Shown here piece by piece: positions 9,552-19,007 of a DNA stretch of 64,000 bases. Under the pieces are notes generated by a model. That model ran no database searches. It saw nothing but the letters and a program-made list of their open reading frames with translations, and was not told the DNA's origin. The DNA is taken from positions 62,001 through 126,000 of the forward strand of contig JALWRC010000086.1 in assembly GCA_027080725.1 (NCBI GenBank). Reading direction: 5' to 3'. Every line of letters starts with the position of its first letter. The stretch's first letter is position 1. A program made the translations under genes and the position numbers. This stretch comes from Saprospiraceae bacterium (GTDB taxonomy: Bacteria; Bacteroidota; Bacteroidia; Chitinophagales; Saprospiraceae).

Positions 9552-11138
9552 ATGAGAAATGACTTTTTGGTTCTTTCTGCTCTTTGGCTGATTGCGGTGC
9601 CATTGATAGCGGTATATGTGTGGCCTTCCTTTATTTGGGCATATGTGTTTGTGATTCCGTTTGTGTTGTGGGGGCTATACGACATGTTTCAGAAGAAGCA
9701 TGCCATCGCGCGCAATTTTCCCATCGTCGGAAGGACACGATATGTGATGGAGTGGCTGCGGCCAAAGATTTATCAGTATTTTGTCGAGTCGGACAGGGAT
9801 GGACGGCCTTTCAACCGGTTGTTTCGTTCTATCGTCTATCAAAGGGCCAAGGGGGTCAATGATACGGTTCCCTTCGGGACCCAATTTGACGTATATGCCG
9901 AGGGGTACGAATGGATGAACCATTCGATTAATCCCAAGGATCCGCATCATATTAACCACGATCAACGGGTGCTCATTGGGGGGAAGGACTGCAAGCAACC
10001 CTATTCCGCCTCCGTGTACAACATTTCTGCTATGAGCTTTGGGTCGTTGAGCAAGAATGCCATCGAGGCACTCAATGGGGGAGCGAAGTTGGGCGGGTTC
10101 TATCACAATACCGGAGAGGGAGGCGTGAGCCCGTACCATCTCGAGCCCGGCGGGGACCTCGTATGGCAAATCGGCACGGGCTATTTCGGTTGTAGGACGA
10201 AAGACGGAGGATTTGATGCCCACCATTTCAAGGAGACCGCCTCTCTTCCCAATATCAAAATGATCGAGATAAAGCTTTCACAAGGGGCTAAACCCGGACA
10301 TGGGGGCATTCTCCCTGCGGTGAAAGTGACGGAGGAGATCGCTAAGATACGCAAAATAACGGCGTATGAAGATGTCATTTCTCCACCTTATCACAAGGCC
10401 TTTTCCACTCCGGTGGGGCTATTGCAATTTGTGCGACAGCTCCGTGATTTGTCCGGTGGGAAGCCAGTGGGCTTCAAGCTGTGTGTCGGCAATCCTTCGG
10501 AGTTTCTCGGCATCTGCAAAGCCATGCTAAAGACGGGCATTTTGCCGGATTTTATCACGGTAGATGGTGGAGAAGGAGGTACGGGAGCGGCGCCATTGGA
10601 GTTCTCCAACTCTGTGGGGATGCCATTGAGAGAAGGATTGACTTTCGTGGATGATGCTTTGCGTGGATTCGGATTGAGGGATGCTATACGCATCATTGCT
10701 TCCGGGAAAATCGTGACGGGATTTCATATCGCACGGGCATTGTCATTGGGGGCAGACTTGTGCAATTCGGCCAGAGGTATGATGATGGCCTTGGGGTGCA
10801 TACAGGCACTGGAGTGCAATAAGAACACCTGTCCCGTAGGAGTGGCGACACAAGACAAGGAACTGATGGCCGGTCTGGATGTAGAGGACAAACGTCAGCG
10901 TGTCGCTCGTTTTCACGAGGAGACGGTGCACAGTTTTGTCGAACTCATGGGGGCGGCCGGTTACGGGGATTGCTCCAGATTTGACCGTACCAGCGTCTTT
11001 AGGCGCATCGTCATGGACAAGGTCAAGCGGTATGATGAGATTTATCCGCCATTGCAGCACAACGAACTCATGACTGAGGCGACGATTCCGGAAGGGTGGA
11101 AAAAGTGGATGCAGACGGCATCTCCGGAGACTTTTTAG
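9552..11138 (+). CDS. Membrane-anchored FMN-binding glutamate synthase domain protein
   Basis: This 528-residue protein has two N-terminal transmembrane helices (about residues 6-45) and then the FMN-binding synthase domain of GltB: SAMSFGSLSKNAIEALNGGAKLGGF, the TVDGGEGGTGAAP phosphate-binding loop, and the 3Fe-4S cysteines in GCIQALECNKNTCPVGVATQ. The glutamine amidotransferase domain of full GltB is absent and no gltD lies nearby, so it cannot be an ordinary GOGAT. The real acceptor and ammonia source are unknown. The ATG at 9552 is preferred to a TTG 21 bases upstream. It is monocistronic, with 169 bases before the next gene. Confidence 0.88.
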   Translation: MRNDFLVLSALWLIAVPLIAVYVWPSFIWAYVFVIPFVLWGLYDMFQKKHAIARNFPIVGRTRYVMEWLRPKIYQYFVESDRDGRPFNRLFRSIVYQRAKGVNDTVPFGTQFDVYAEGYEWMNHSINPKDPHHINHDQRVLIGGKDCKQPYSASVYNISAMSFGSLSKNAIEALNGGAKLGGFYHNTGEGGVSPYHLEPGGDLVWQIGTGYFGCRTKDGGFDAHHFKETASLPNIKMIEIKLSQGAKPGHGGILPAVKVTEEIAKIRKITAYEDVISPPYHKAFSTPVGLLQFVRQLRDLSGGKPVGFKLCVGNPSEFLGICKAMLKTGILPDFITVDGGEGGTGAAPLEFSNSVGMPLREGLTFVDDALRGFGLRDAIRIIASGKIVTGFHIARALSLGADLCNSARGMMMALGCIQALECNKNTCPVGVATQDKELMAGLDVEDKRQRVARFHEETVHSFVELMGAAGYGDCSRFDRTSVFRRIVMDKVKRYDEIYPPLQHNELMTEATIPEGWKKWMQTASPETF

Positions 11139-11307
11139 TGCGGATTGGGAGTGCTTCCCGGTTTTGTTTGGGGCATACTATTTGTCCGGTATTATCACCC
11201 ATTTGAATAGAGAAACACAAAATAAGATGGAAAATATGGGGAATATTAGACATTGGTGCCTCTAATTCATTAAAATGTAGTACATTAGGATTTGTAATAC
11301 GCAAACA

Positions 11308-13533
11308 ATGAACCCTTTGAAGATTTTCATACAATATTTTTTCCAGACTTTGTCCGGTTTTGTCAAAGCCCTTATTCCCAGATTGGAGTATCTGCAACCA
11401 TCGTTGGTAGGGTTATTTCTGGTGTTTTTTGTCTTATGGAGGACCAGTCAGGGTTTGGATTTGGTAGCGGATATGAGCCAGCATTATCTAAGCCTTCCCG
11501 TTTTGGCGTATTGGTGGGCTTTGACGGGTTATGCTCTCGTCTTGTGGTTTATACCCAACCAAATTGTAAAACGACCGACTTCATGGCAAATTTGGAGTTG
11601 GGCCTCCTATTCGAAAGAAGAGCGGACATTGCGCACTAATTCATTTGGCCCTTCCGGCATGTTATACCATAATGAGTTGCTACGTATGCCGCGATTGATT
11701 GCTGCCTTAACCCTGCTGACCGGAGGGATGATTTTTATTAAGTACTTTAGATTGGTACAAGCTCCCATGCCAGGAGAGGTGTATTCTCCTGAAGTGTTGT
11801 TTGCCATGCTGGTATTGGGTTTTATTCTGGGTCGCAATCATTTTACAGACTGGGTGGAAGCCATTTACCTCAACAATGGGGAGCGATTGATATTCGTCAC
11901 AGCCATCGTGTTTGTAGTCAGTGTACTGCTCCCTTGGGGGATAGAACATTTTTGGGGACAAAACGAATGGTACCTTTGGGCCTTGTTGTTATCCAATACT
12001 GCAATTGCATTGACCTTGTGGATGGTGTTGATTGTGCGGACATTGCCGAAGCCGGAGAGCCTGCGGTTTTCATGGCTCCGGTGGAGCAGTAGCCTTACGG
12101 TAAAGAGGGTATTTTGGATATATTTTGTGGTGCTTATCCTGGTTTATTCCCTCTGTTTTGTTGACCCAGTTCAATTGCAATATACCGTCCCCTTTCCGGC
12201 GGCATTGGTTCTTTTGATATTCTCCTTTTTGATTATCGTTTGGTCGATGATTTATCATTTTGTTTTGCGGAGTTCGTTTGCCGGATTGTTATTGATGGTT
12301 ATCGTCGTCCTGGCTGTTAAGGCTTTAACCCCGGAGCGCAACCCCTACCGGGTAGCGCTGTTGCATCAAATCAAACAAAAGGAGCGTCCGGACTTTGACG
12401 CATATGCCCACCAATGGTTGGAACGGAGAGCATCAGAGGAAAGCGGACCGGTACCGTGCTTTTTCGTCCTTGCAGAGGGCGGAGGTATCCGGTCGGCTTA
12501 CTGGACGGCACATCTGTTGGCCAAGCTTCGGGATACAGTAGGTAGTACGGCCGGTAAACGAATTTTTGCCTTGACAGGAGCATCGGGCGGGGCCGTTGGG
12601 GAAGCGGTTTACACAGCCCTCCAGTGGTCCGGGTCTTCTACAAGTCAAGTGGATAAGGTCGACGCCATATTTAGCTATAATGATTTTCTCACCCCTGCGC
12701 TGGGGGTTCTTTTCTCCAGAGATTGGGGGTACAGCATTATGTCACATTTTTGGAATATTAAGACGGAGGAAGACCGGGGAAGAGAGATTGAAGAGACCTT
12801 TGAGGCTGCGGTACTGCAGAGCGGGGATGGCGTGCCCCTTTCCATGCCGTTGACTGCTGCGGTAGCATTGGACAAACCCTTGTTTATCCCCCATGCTACA
12901 CATGTACAATCCGGCCGGAGGGCCGTAATTAGTCCTGTAGAGCTGCCGGACACTTATGATGACCGGATCATCGATGTGATGGACGAGATAACGGATACCT
13001 CCGATATGCGATTAATTACCGCGGGCGTCCTATCGGCGCGATTTCCCTATATTAGTTCCGGAAGTGAGATAAAGACCGGATATCAGTTTGTCGACGGGGG
13101 GTATATCGACAACTTTGGGGCGGGCAATGCATTGGCGATGCTAAGGAGGATGTATGAAATAGCCGGCCGTTTGGGCATTAATATTCGCCCGTTTGTCATA
13201 ATACTTTCCAACAACGGTTTCCCTGCGGAGGATGTATCAGAAGTGCGGGATCTCAATGTACCGCCAAAAACCCTGGCTGAGTTGCAAGCCAACCGGACCA
13301 AGAATGAAATGTGGAAGATAAACCGATACATGAAAAGCATAGGTTACTCTAACAATATATTAAGATTTGATTTGCACCGGTTTAAAGACAACGACCCCTC
13401 TGTGGTCTATCATTTTCCTTTGGGCTGGTATTTATCGGATCAGGCCATAGAAGGAATCAAACGCAATCTCCACCACGATTTTAACCGGAATAATGCGATT
13501 TTATTCGATCGGTTGGTCCGTTTGATGCAGTAG
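11308..13533 (+). CDS. Patatin-like phospholipase with polytopic membrane N-terminus
   Basis: This 741-residue protein joins about eight predicted transmembrane helices (roughly residues 30-350) to a C-terminal patatin domain. The patatin parts are the oxyanion loop EGGGIR at about 390-395, the nucleophile elbow GASGG with Ser426, and the catalytic Asp596 in VDGGYIDNFG. Patatins are lipid acyl hydrolases with a Ser-Asp dyad. The membrane half should place the active domain at the inner-membrane surface, and its own function is unknown. A second, soluble patatin lies at 19.0-19.9 kb. The amidohydrolase gene follows after 48 bases on the same strand. Confidence 0.82.
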   Translation: MNPLKIFIQYFFQTLSGFVKALIPRLEYLQPSLVGLFLVFFVLWRTSQGLDLVADMSQHYLSLPVLAYWWALTGYALVLWFIPNQIVKRPTSWQIWSWASYSKEERTLRTNSFGPSGMLYHNELLRMPRLIAALTLLTGGMIFIKYFRLVQAPMPGEVYSPEVLFAMLVLGFILGRNHFTDWVEAIYLNNGERLIFVTAIVFVVSVLLPWGIEHFWGQNEWYLWALLLSNTAIALTLWMVLIVRTLPKPESLRFSWLRWSSSLTVKRVFWIYFVVLILVYSLCFVDPVQLQYTVPFPAALVLLIFSFLIIVWSMIYHFVLRSSFAGLLLMVIVVLAVKALTPERNPYRVALLHQIKQKERPDFDAYAHQWLERRASEESGPVPCFFVLAEGGGIRSAYWTAHLLAKLRDTVGSTAGKRIFALTGASGGAVGEAVYTALQWSGSSTSQVDKVDAIFSYNDFLTPALGVLFSRDWGYSIMSHFWNIKTEEDRGREIEETFEAAVLQSGDGVPLSMPLTAAVALDKPLFIPHATHVQSGRRAVISPVELPDTYDDRIIDVMDEITDTSDMRLITAGVLSARFPYISSGSEIKTGYQFVDGGYIDNFGAGNALAMLRRMYEIAGRLGINIRPFVIILSNNGFPAEDVSEVRDLNVPPKTLAELQANRTKNEMWKINRYMKSIGYSNNILRFDLHRFKDNDPSVVYHFPLGWYLSDQAIEGIKRNLHHDFNRNNAILFDRLVRLMQ

Positions 13534-13581
13534 GGGTGCCGTTGCCGAAATATTGCTTTAATCATTAAATACAACGATTTC

Positions 13582-14739
13582 ATGCCGGATATCAGCTCTT
13601 TTTCACACCTCATCCAACACCGCCCGAAGGATCGGCTACCCGTCGGATTCCAATCCAAACTCAACGACAATAAGCTGTTGATTGACGTCCACACCCATTT
13701 ATTCAATGTCGATGATGTCCCGAGGGATTACCTCGGCATCCGGATGGATATTCCCGCAGAGTTTTTGCGGACGATTCAAGCGATACTGGACGCTACGCAT
13801 GTGGACGACCATCTCCTGCCGGCCAAATTCCGGCGTTTGATCGACAATATCCTATCGACCCCTACCCAATTGCTCGCTAAGCTCGAAGGGGCGTATGCCG
13901 GTTACCAAAGGATTTTGGTCGTGTTGATGATGGATATGCGGAGCTTAGGACGTCTCAACCGGCACACGTATCGACAACAGATTGAAGCATTGGAAGCGTT
14001 GATGGAATTGCACCCGGATACGATATTACCCTTTTTGGCAATCGATCCCAATCAACCGGATTTTATCGACTATTTCAAGGAGGTATTTACGCGGGATAAT
14101 CGCATTTTTCATGGCTTGAAATTGTACCCTTCACTGGGATATCTTCCCTCCCATCCCAATCTGATGGATATTTACGGTATATGCGAGGAAAAGAAGATAC
14201 CGATTACTACACATTGTAGTAGTGCACTGGTCAACTTGCGAAAACGACAGCTGATGGTCGAGGGACTGGACAGAGTAGGCAAGGCTTTTAGAAAGACTGT
14301 AAAATTGCCTTCCCGCTACACCTATAAGCACTATTTCAATGATCCCGCGAGATGGATACCGGTGCTTAAAAAACACCCCGGACTCAAAGTCAATCTCGCC
14401 CATTATGGGGGCGCCAAAGCGTGGGCGGAATATCAAAAAGGAGCCAATGGTAAGAAGGATGGCAAATGGGTGCATACCATCAACGCCTTGTTACACGGCT
14501 TTGAAGGGGTGTACACGGATTTTAGTTATACCATGTACGACAGGAGTGCTACCCAACGGTTGGTAGAAGATATCCGGAATGGAATTGTCCCGGAGGATAA
14601 AATCCTGTATGGTTCGGACTTTTTCCTTATAGAGAATGAAGGAAGCCAGGAGGAGTTATTCCGCCAGTTTCGGGATCAAGTCGGTACCGCACTTTTTACA
14701 AAGATGTCCCAGGAGAATAACATGGCGTTTTTGTTTTAG
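13582..14739 (+). CDS. Amidohydrolase family protein (PF04909 type)
   Basis: This is a 385-residue TIM-barrel metal-dependent hydrolase or decarboxylase. The first metal motif is DVHTH at residues 35-39. Later come a strand-5 His in PITTHCSSA, a His in VNLAHYGGAK, and the catalytic Asp in ILYGSDFF, the order expected for amidohydrolase-2 proteins such as aminocarboxymuconate-semialdehyde decarboxylase relatives. The substrate is not evident. About 30 residues precede the first metal motif, slightly more than usual. It follows the polytopic patatin by 48 bases and may share its transcript. The convergent TPR gene ends 121 bases downstream. Confidence 0.8.
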   Translation: MPDISSFSHLIQHRPKDRLPVGFQSKLNDNKLLIDVHTHLFNVDDVPRDYLGIRMDIPAEFLRTIQAILDATHVDDHLLPAKFRRLIDNILSTPTQLLAKLEGAYAGYQRILVVLMMDMRSLGRLNRHTYRQQIEALEALMELHPDTILPFLAIDPNQPDFIDYFKEVFTRDNRIFHGLKLYPSLGYLPSHPNLMDIYGICEEKKIPITTHCSSALVNLRKRQLMVEGLDRVGKAFRKTVKLPSRYTYKHYFNDPARWIPVLKKHPGLKVNLAHYGGAKAWAEYQKGANGKKDGKWVHTINALLHGFEGVYTDFSYTMYDRSATQRLVEDIRNGIVPEDKILYGSDFFLIENEGSQEELFRQFRDQVGTALFTKMSQENNMAFLF

Positions 14740-14860
14740 TAATCCGTCATACGTGTGGACAACGCTCCGTGTTTAATAATGACATAGGAGGCACGAATGG
14801 AATACCAGTCTTCAACGGCTAATGCTTTCTATGTCAGTATTGCACAAAGAAAATAGAGGA

Positions 14861-16678
14861 TCACAGCGCATCTCCCCGGAGTTCGCGGTATCGCTTACGG
14901 GCAGTGATAGCAAAGGTACTGTCCGGATGATCCACAAAGATCTTTTCATACCACTCGATCGCCTTTTCCGGGTTGTCCAGGATACGATCGTACATCCGGG
15001 CGAGTTGAAACATGGCATTGTCCGTCCGGATCGCATCGGGAAATTGTTTTACAAGTTGTAAATAATACTGTTCCGCCTTGTCATATTGACGAAGATCTTC
15101 ATAGATTTTTGCCTTTACAAAGAGGGCATCATCGGCGAGTTCGTGTTTGGGGTTCTCCTCCATAATACTGTCCAACATGGCGATAGCTTCGTCATGCTTT
15201 TTCTGAAAGAGCATAAGCTCGGCACGGCTAAACCGTTTCATGGTAGTGTAAGACGAATCCAAACCGGTATTTTCCATGATAAAAACAGAGCGGTCAATGG
15301 CATCGTTGGAGATCATTCTCGAGGTCGCGCGCTTTAAGATATCAAACTGTTCCTGCGCCCAGTCGAAATCCCCGAAGAAATACGCCAGCAATGCATTTTT
15401 ATAGCGTGCATCCTCTCCCAGTGGAGCTTCTTTGAAGGCTTTATCCACCTGTGAATACAGCAGAGTAGCATCCCATCGGTTGCCCTCTATCAAATAGAGG
15501 TCTGCCAGCTTCAGCTTGGCCTTAGCCAACAGACGCCGGTCCAGACCTTGGTATTGGATAAATTTTTCCAATAACTCGACAGGACGCTTATATTTGTGCA
15601 TATAAAAGGTCTGCAAATCCACCAAGTCCAGCACAAATTGCGCCGTTCGACCGTTAATTCCTTGCTCTTCGATAAATCTTTCGTACTCCGACTCCAGTGT
15701 GTCGAGGTCCTCGATACGATACATCGGATCGTCTGTTATGGCCTTTCTGCGCGTATCCAGTGAAGCGATCTTTGCATCAATATAATACGGGTTGCCCTTA
15801 CCTTTCTCCTCCGTGATATAAGCATACGAATGGAGGGCCGCATCGTACTGCTTCTCCGTCTCAGCGATTTTGCCCAGTAAATATACATCTTGGCCATTGC
15901 CATTGGTCCGCCGGTCCAAGGCTGTCGCCTGCTCTAATGCCTTGTCGTACAAACCGCGCCTGACATACAACCATTCGAGTATGCGTGGGTAGAGTATCGA
16001 TTCCGGATGATCCTGCAACCGGGTGTACAACTCCATCTCCAAATCGTCGAGGTCCTCTTCGTCGAGATACCGCGAAAAGTTTTGCTTTACTTGTGCGAGA
16101 CTCTTGGGCTGAAAATCGAGGTAATCCAAATACGCCCGGATCATCCCGGGTTTATCTCCTGTCGATCGATATAAATTGGCGATATTGTAAGCAAAATAAT
16201 TGGGCTTATTGAGGAGTTTTTCCCCTTTGCGATACACGTCTATAGCCAGATCCGTTTTGCGTTGCGATATGAATGCATTGGCCAGCCGCGAGATAGCACT
16301 ATAACTGGATGACATCTCATCGATGGCTTTGCGAAACCATTTCTTCGCCTCTTTTTCATCTCCTCGCTTCTCCAGTAATCCCCCGAGCGTGACGTACAGT
16401 GACTTGCGATCCGGATGTCGTTTGAGCTCCTTGCGAATCGCTTTCTCGGCCTTTTCATACTGCTCTGCCAACATCAGTGACTGGATATAGCGGTTGAAAT
16501 ACACGGTACTCTTGGACGACTGCCGATACATCTTGAGGTACAACTCAGCGGCCTTTTCATACTCCCCATTCATATAATAGCTATTGGCCAGTTTGTGGGT
16601 TTGGCCAAACCCATTCAGGCGGAGAAATATCAAAAAGATTACGATAATCCAACTTCGATATGAAATGCTTATTTTCAT
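14861..16678 (-). CDS. Secreted tetratricopeptide repeat protein
   Basis: This 605-residue protein has a signal peptide (hydrophobic SWIIVIFLIFLRLNGFGQ at residues 8-26) followed by TPR motifs over most of its length, for example YYMNGEYEKAAELYLKMY near the N-terminus, KHDEAIAMLDSIMEENPKHELADDALFVKA and EKAIEWYEKIFVDHPDS near the end. The last repeats resemble the BamD/YbgF-type TPRs of Bacteroidota envelope proteins. It probably acts as a periplasmic scaffold; no enzymatic domain is visible. It is separated from pdxA, upstream on the same strand, by 162 bases that hold one copy of the TATGAAATGGT word. Confidence 0.85.
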   Translation of the reverse strand: MKISISYRSWIIVIFLIFLRLNGFGQTHKLANSYYMNGEYEKAAELYLKMYRQSSKSTVYFNRYIQSLMLAEQYEKAEKAIRKELKRHPDRKSLYVTLGGLLEKRGDEKEAKKWFRKAIDEMSSSYSAISRLANAFISQRKTDLAIDVYRKGEKLLNKPNYFAYNIANLYRSTGDKPGMIRAYLDYLDFQPKSLAQVKQNFSRYLDEEDLDDLEMELYTRLQDHPESILYPRILEWLYVRRGLYDKALEQATALDRRTNGNGQDVYLLGKIAETEKQYDAALHSYAYITEEKGKGNPYYIDAKIASLDTRRKAITDDPMYRIEDLDTLESEYERFIEEQGINGRTAQFVLDLVDLQTFYMHKYKRPVELLEKFIQYQGLDRRLLAKAKLKLADLYLIEGNRWDATLLYSQVDKAFKEAPLGEDARYKNALLAYFFGDFDWAQEQFDILKRATSRMISNDAIDRSVFIMENTGLDSSYTTMKRFSRAELMLFQKKHDEAIAMLDSIMEENPKHELADDALFVKAKIYEDLRQYDKAEQYYLQLVKQFPDAIRTDNAMFQLARMYDRILDNPEKAIEWYEKIFVDHPDSTFAITARKRYRELRGDAL

Positions 16679-16741
16679 GTAGATATTTTCTGTTTCGTTA
16701 AAATGTTGAGCTCACTTGCTCCAAACGGCTTATTGGTCAGA

Positions 16742-16752
16742 TATGAAATGGT
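16742..16752 (+). repeat. TATGAAATGGT word, copy 2
   Basis: Exact word in the gap between the TPR and pdxA genes. Confidence 0.8.
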
Positions 16753-16840
16753 GATTAACAAAAAACGAGGCCAAGTGAATAGTTATTTTCTACGAAACAC
16801 TCTAAACTTCCAATCCTTCAAAAGATCCATCGCAAGCGCT

Positions 16841-17905
16841 TTATCTCCCCAATACCTTATGCATTTCTTCTACCGATTGTTTTTCGGTTTTATCCTGGCC
16901 GGCAATTGCATTTCGGTTTTTCCATATGTCGATACCGGCAAAGATAGCCGCTCGCATGGAGGTCGGATTGGCTATATTCTTGCCGGCGATATCCATTGCT
17001 GCACCATGGTCCGGAGAAGTACGTACTACCGGCAACCCGGCGGTGTAATTGACTCCATCGTGAAAAGCCAATATTTTGAAGGGAATCAATCCTTGATCGT
17101 GATACATCGCCAGAACCGCATCAAATTTACGGAATGCCATAGATCCGAAAAAACCATCGGAAGCAAAAGGTCCGTAAACCAATGCACCTTTCTTTTTCAT
17201 TTCAATAATGACCGGTCGAAGAATCTCTTGCTCTTCGTATCCGATGACGCCTTCATCTCCTGCGTGGGGATTGAGCCCCAGGATGGCTATAATTGGCTTC
17301 TCCTTTCCAAAATCCTTCTTCAATGCATGTATTGTCTGCCGGATTCGTTTTCTCACGAGGTCCGATGTAATCTGGGAAGAGACTTCAGAAAGCGGAATGT
17401 GTGCAGTCAACATACAGACCTTCAAATCATCATGGGCCATCATCATCATGACGTCCTCCACTTCAAAAGCCTTCTGTAAATATTCGGTATGTCCCGGATA
17501 CCCAAAACCCGCTAACTCCATACTCTTTTTATGGATGGGCCCGGTTACCAGGATATCGACATTTCCGGCTTTCAGGTCTTCTACCGCTCGATCCAAAGCA
17601 TACATCGCATACTGGCCCCCTTCTTTTGAGACTGTGCCCAGCTGAATGGTCGCGGTCTCCTCCCAGCAATTCACTACATTGATATGACCATTGCGGGCTT
17701 TGGAGCCATCGGGGACCGTCTGAAATTTTAAATCCTGTGCTTCTATGACATTCTTGTGGTAGGCCACGGTCTTGGCCGAAGCGTAAATAACCGGTATAAA
17801 ATGTTGTAACACGCGCTTGTCTGTCAAGACCTTAAGCGTCACCTCGGGACCAATCCCATTGATGTCTCCGAGAGTTATGGCAATTTTTGGTTTTTTGTTA
17901 TTCAT
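16841..17905 (-). CDS. pdxA: 4-hydroxythreonine-4-phosphate dehydrogenase PdxA
   Basis: PdxA oxidises 4-phosphohydroxy-L-threonine with NAD for the deoxyxylulose-phosphate-dependent route to pyridoxal phosphate. The 354-residue protein shows the N-terminal GDINGIGPEV motif, VTGPIHKKSM, the metal-site segment GYPGHTEYL, and the C-terminal YHDQGLIPFK and RTSPDHGAAMDIAGK blocks, all conserved in PdxA. It is divergent from rsmA across 325 bases; pdxA and rsmA are neighbours in many bacteria, usually in the same direction. A second vitamin B6 gene, pdxH, lies 2.3 kb away. Confidence 0.96.
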   Translation of the reverse strand: MNNKKPKIAITLGDINGIGPEVTLKVLTDKRVLQHFIPVIYASAKTVAYHKNVIEAQDLKFQTVPDGSKARNGHINVVNCWEETATIQLGTVSKEGGQYAMYALDRAVEDLKAGNVDILVTGPIHKKSMELAGFGYPGHTEYLQKAFEVEDVMMMMAHDDLKVCMLTAHIPLSEVSSQITSDLVRKRIRQTIHALKKDFGKEKPIIAILGLNPHAGDEGVIGYEEQEILRPVIIEMKKKGALVYGPFASDGFFGSMAFRKFDAVLAMYHDQGLIPFKILAFHDGVNYTAGLPVVRTSPDHGAAMDIAGKNIANPTSMRAAIFAGIDIWKNRNAIAGQDKTEKQSVEEMHKVLGR

Positions 17906-18230
17906 ATTTTTCGATAATATTTTTATAAGGATTGAAATGGGGTAGAATCTGTCTCAGGATACAATAACTCCTTCTTCACTGACCTTTAAACCGTCTTAGT
18001 AGTGCGAATAGTGCCAATACCGTCGAAAAAGATTAAAGTCATCCCGTTTTATGGTCCAAATAACCCTTCATGATGCATTACAAATGTGAAGTAATATCCA
18101 TTCCCTTCTGTCTCCGAAGAGCTTCACCCCGCGAAGATAACAATAGATTCAACCTTTTAATCGCTTAGTTGTTTTCTGTTGTAGTATTCAAGCCGCCAAG
18201 TTAATTAAAATCGCGGATTAATAGAACTAC
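17906..18230. other. Intergenic region between divergent pdxA and rsmA
   Basis: This 325-base stretch should hold both promoters. I find no convincing TAnnTTTG element, small gene, tRNA, terminator or repeat in it. It is moderately AT-rich with scattered short A/T runs near both start codons. Confidence 0.5.
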
Positions 18231-18995
18231 ATGAAGGCAAAGAAATCTTTTGGCCAGCATTTTCTCATCGATCGATCCCTATCCGAAGATATCGCAAGAC
18301 AGGTTACGAGAGATGCTGAGTATGACATACTTCTGGAAGTCGGACCGGGCAAAGGAGCCTTGACCGAGCATCTTATGAGAGAAACAAGAAAACCCTTCTT
18401 TGCGGTCGAAGCAGATAAGGATATGATTCGTTATTTGAGCCATAAATATCCGGACTGGAAGGGGTTGCTCCCTATGGATTTTTTAAAATTGGACTTTAGC
18501 GATTTTTTCGTGAATAAATCCATCGGCATCGTTGGTAACTTCCCCTATAACATCTCCTCCCAAATCGTCTTCCGGATGTTGGATAACAGGGAGCAAATAC
18601 CGGTTATGATTGGTATGTTTCAGAGGGAAATGGCCAAACGCATCATCTCTCCACCCGGATCAAAGGACTATGGTGTGATCAGTGTTCTCACCCAATTGTA
18701 CTATGAAGGAACACTTATGTTTGAAGTTCCACCCCACTCATTTTCCCCTCCTCCCAAGGTACACTCACAGGTCATCCGCTTGCAGCGCAATGAAAGGAAG
18801 GAGCTTCCATGTGACTACAATCGACTCAAGAATATCGTCAAAACCACCTTTAGTCAAAGGAGAAAAATGTTGCGCAATACCCTTCGTTCTATCATCCCAG
18901 ACCTCGACAAAATCCCTAAGGAATACCTCACGATGCGTCCGGAGCAACTTTCGGTCGAAGACTTTATTCGCCTCGCCTGCATCATCCAATCCTAA
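18231..18995 (+). CDS. rsmA: 16S rRNA (adenine1518-N6/adenine1519-N6)-dimethyltransferase RsmA
   Basis: RsmA (KsgA) dimethylates two adjacent adenines in the loop of helix 45 of 16S rRNA using S-adenosylmethionine, late in 30S assembly. The 254-residue protein starts with KKSFGQHFLID, has the SAM-binding EVGPGKGALTEHL, and carries the catalytic motif IV NFPYN at residues 103-107. The C-terminal helical domain includes TFSQRRKMLRNTLR, which is characteristic. Length and motifs are complete. The soluble patatin gene ends 12 bases past its stop on the opposite strand. Confidence 0.97.
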   Translation: MKAKKSFGQHFLIDRSLSEDIARQVTRDAEYDILLEVGPGKGALTEHLMRETRKPFFAVEADKDMIRYLSHKYPDWKGLLPMDFLKLDFSDFFVNKSIGIVGNFPYNISSQIVFRMLDNREQIPVMIGMFQREMAKRIISPPGSKDYGVISVLTQLYYEGTLMFEVPPHSFSPPPKVHSQVIRLQRNERKELPCDYNRLKNIVKTTFSQRRKMLRNTLRSIIPDLDKIPKEYLTMRPEQLSVEDFIRLACIIQS

Positions 18996-19007
18996 GCGTA
19001 CCCAAAA

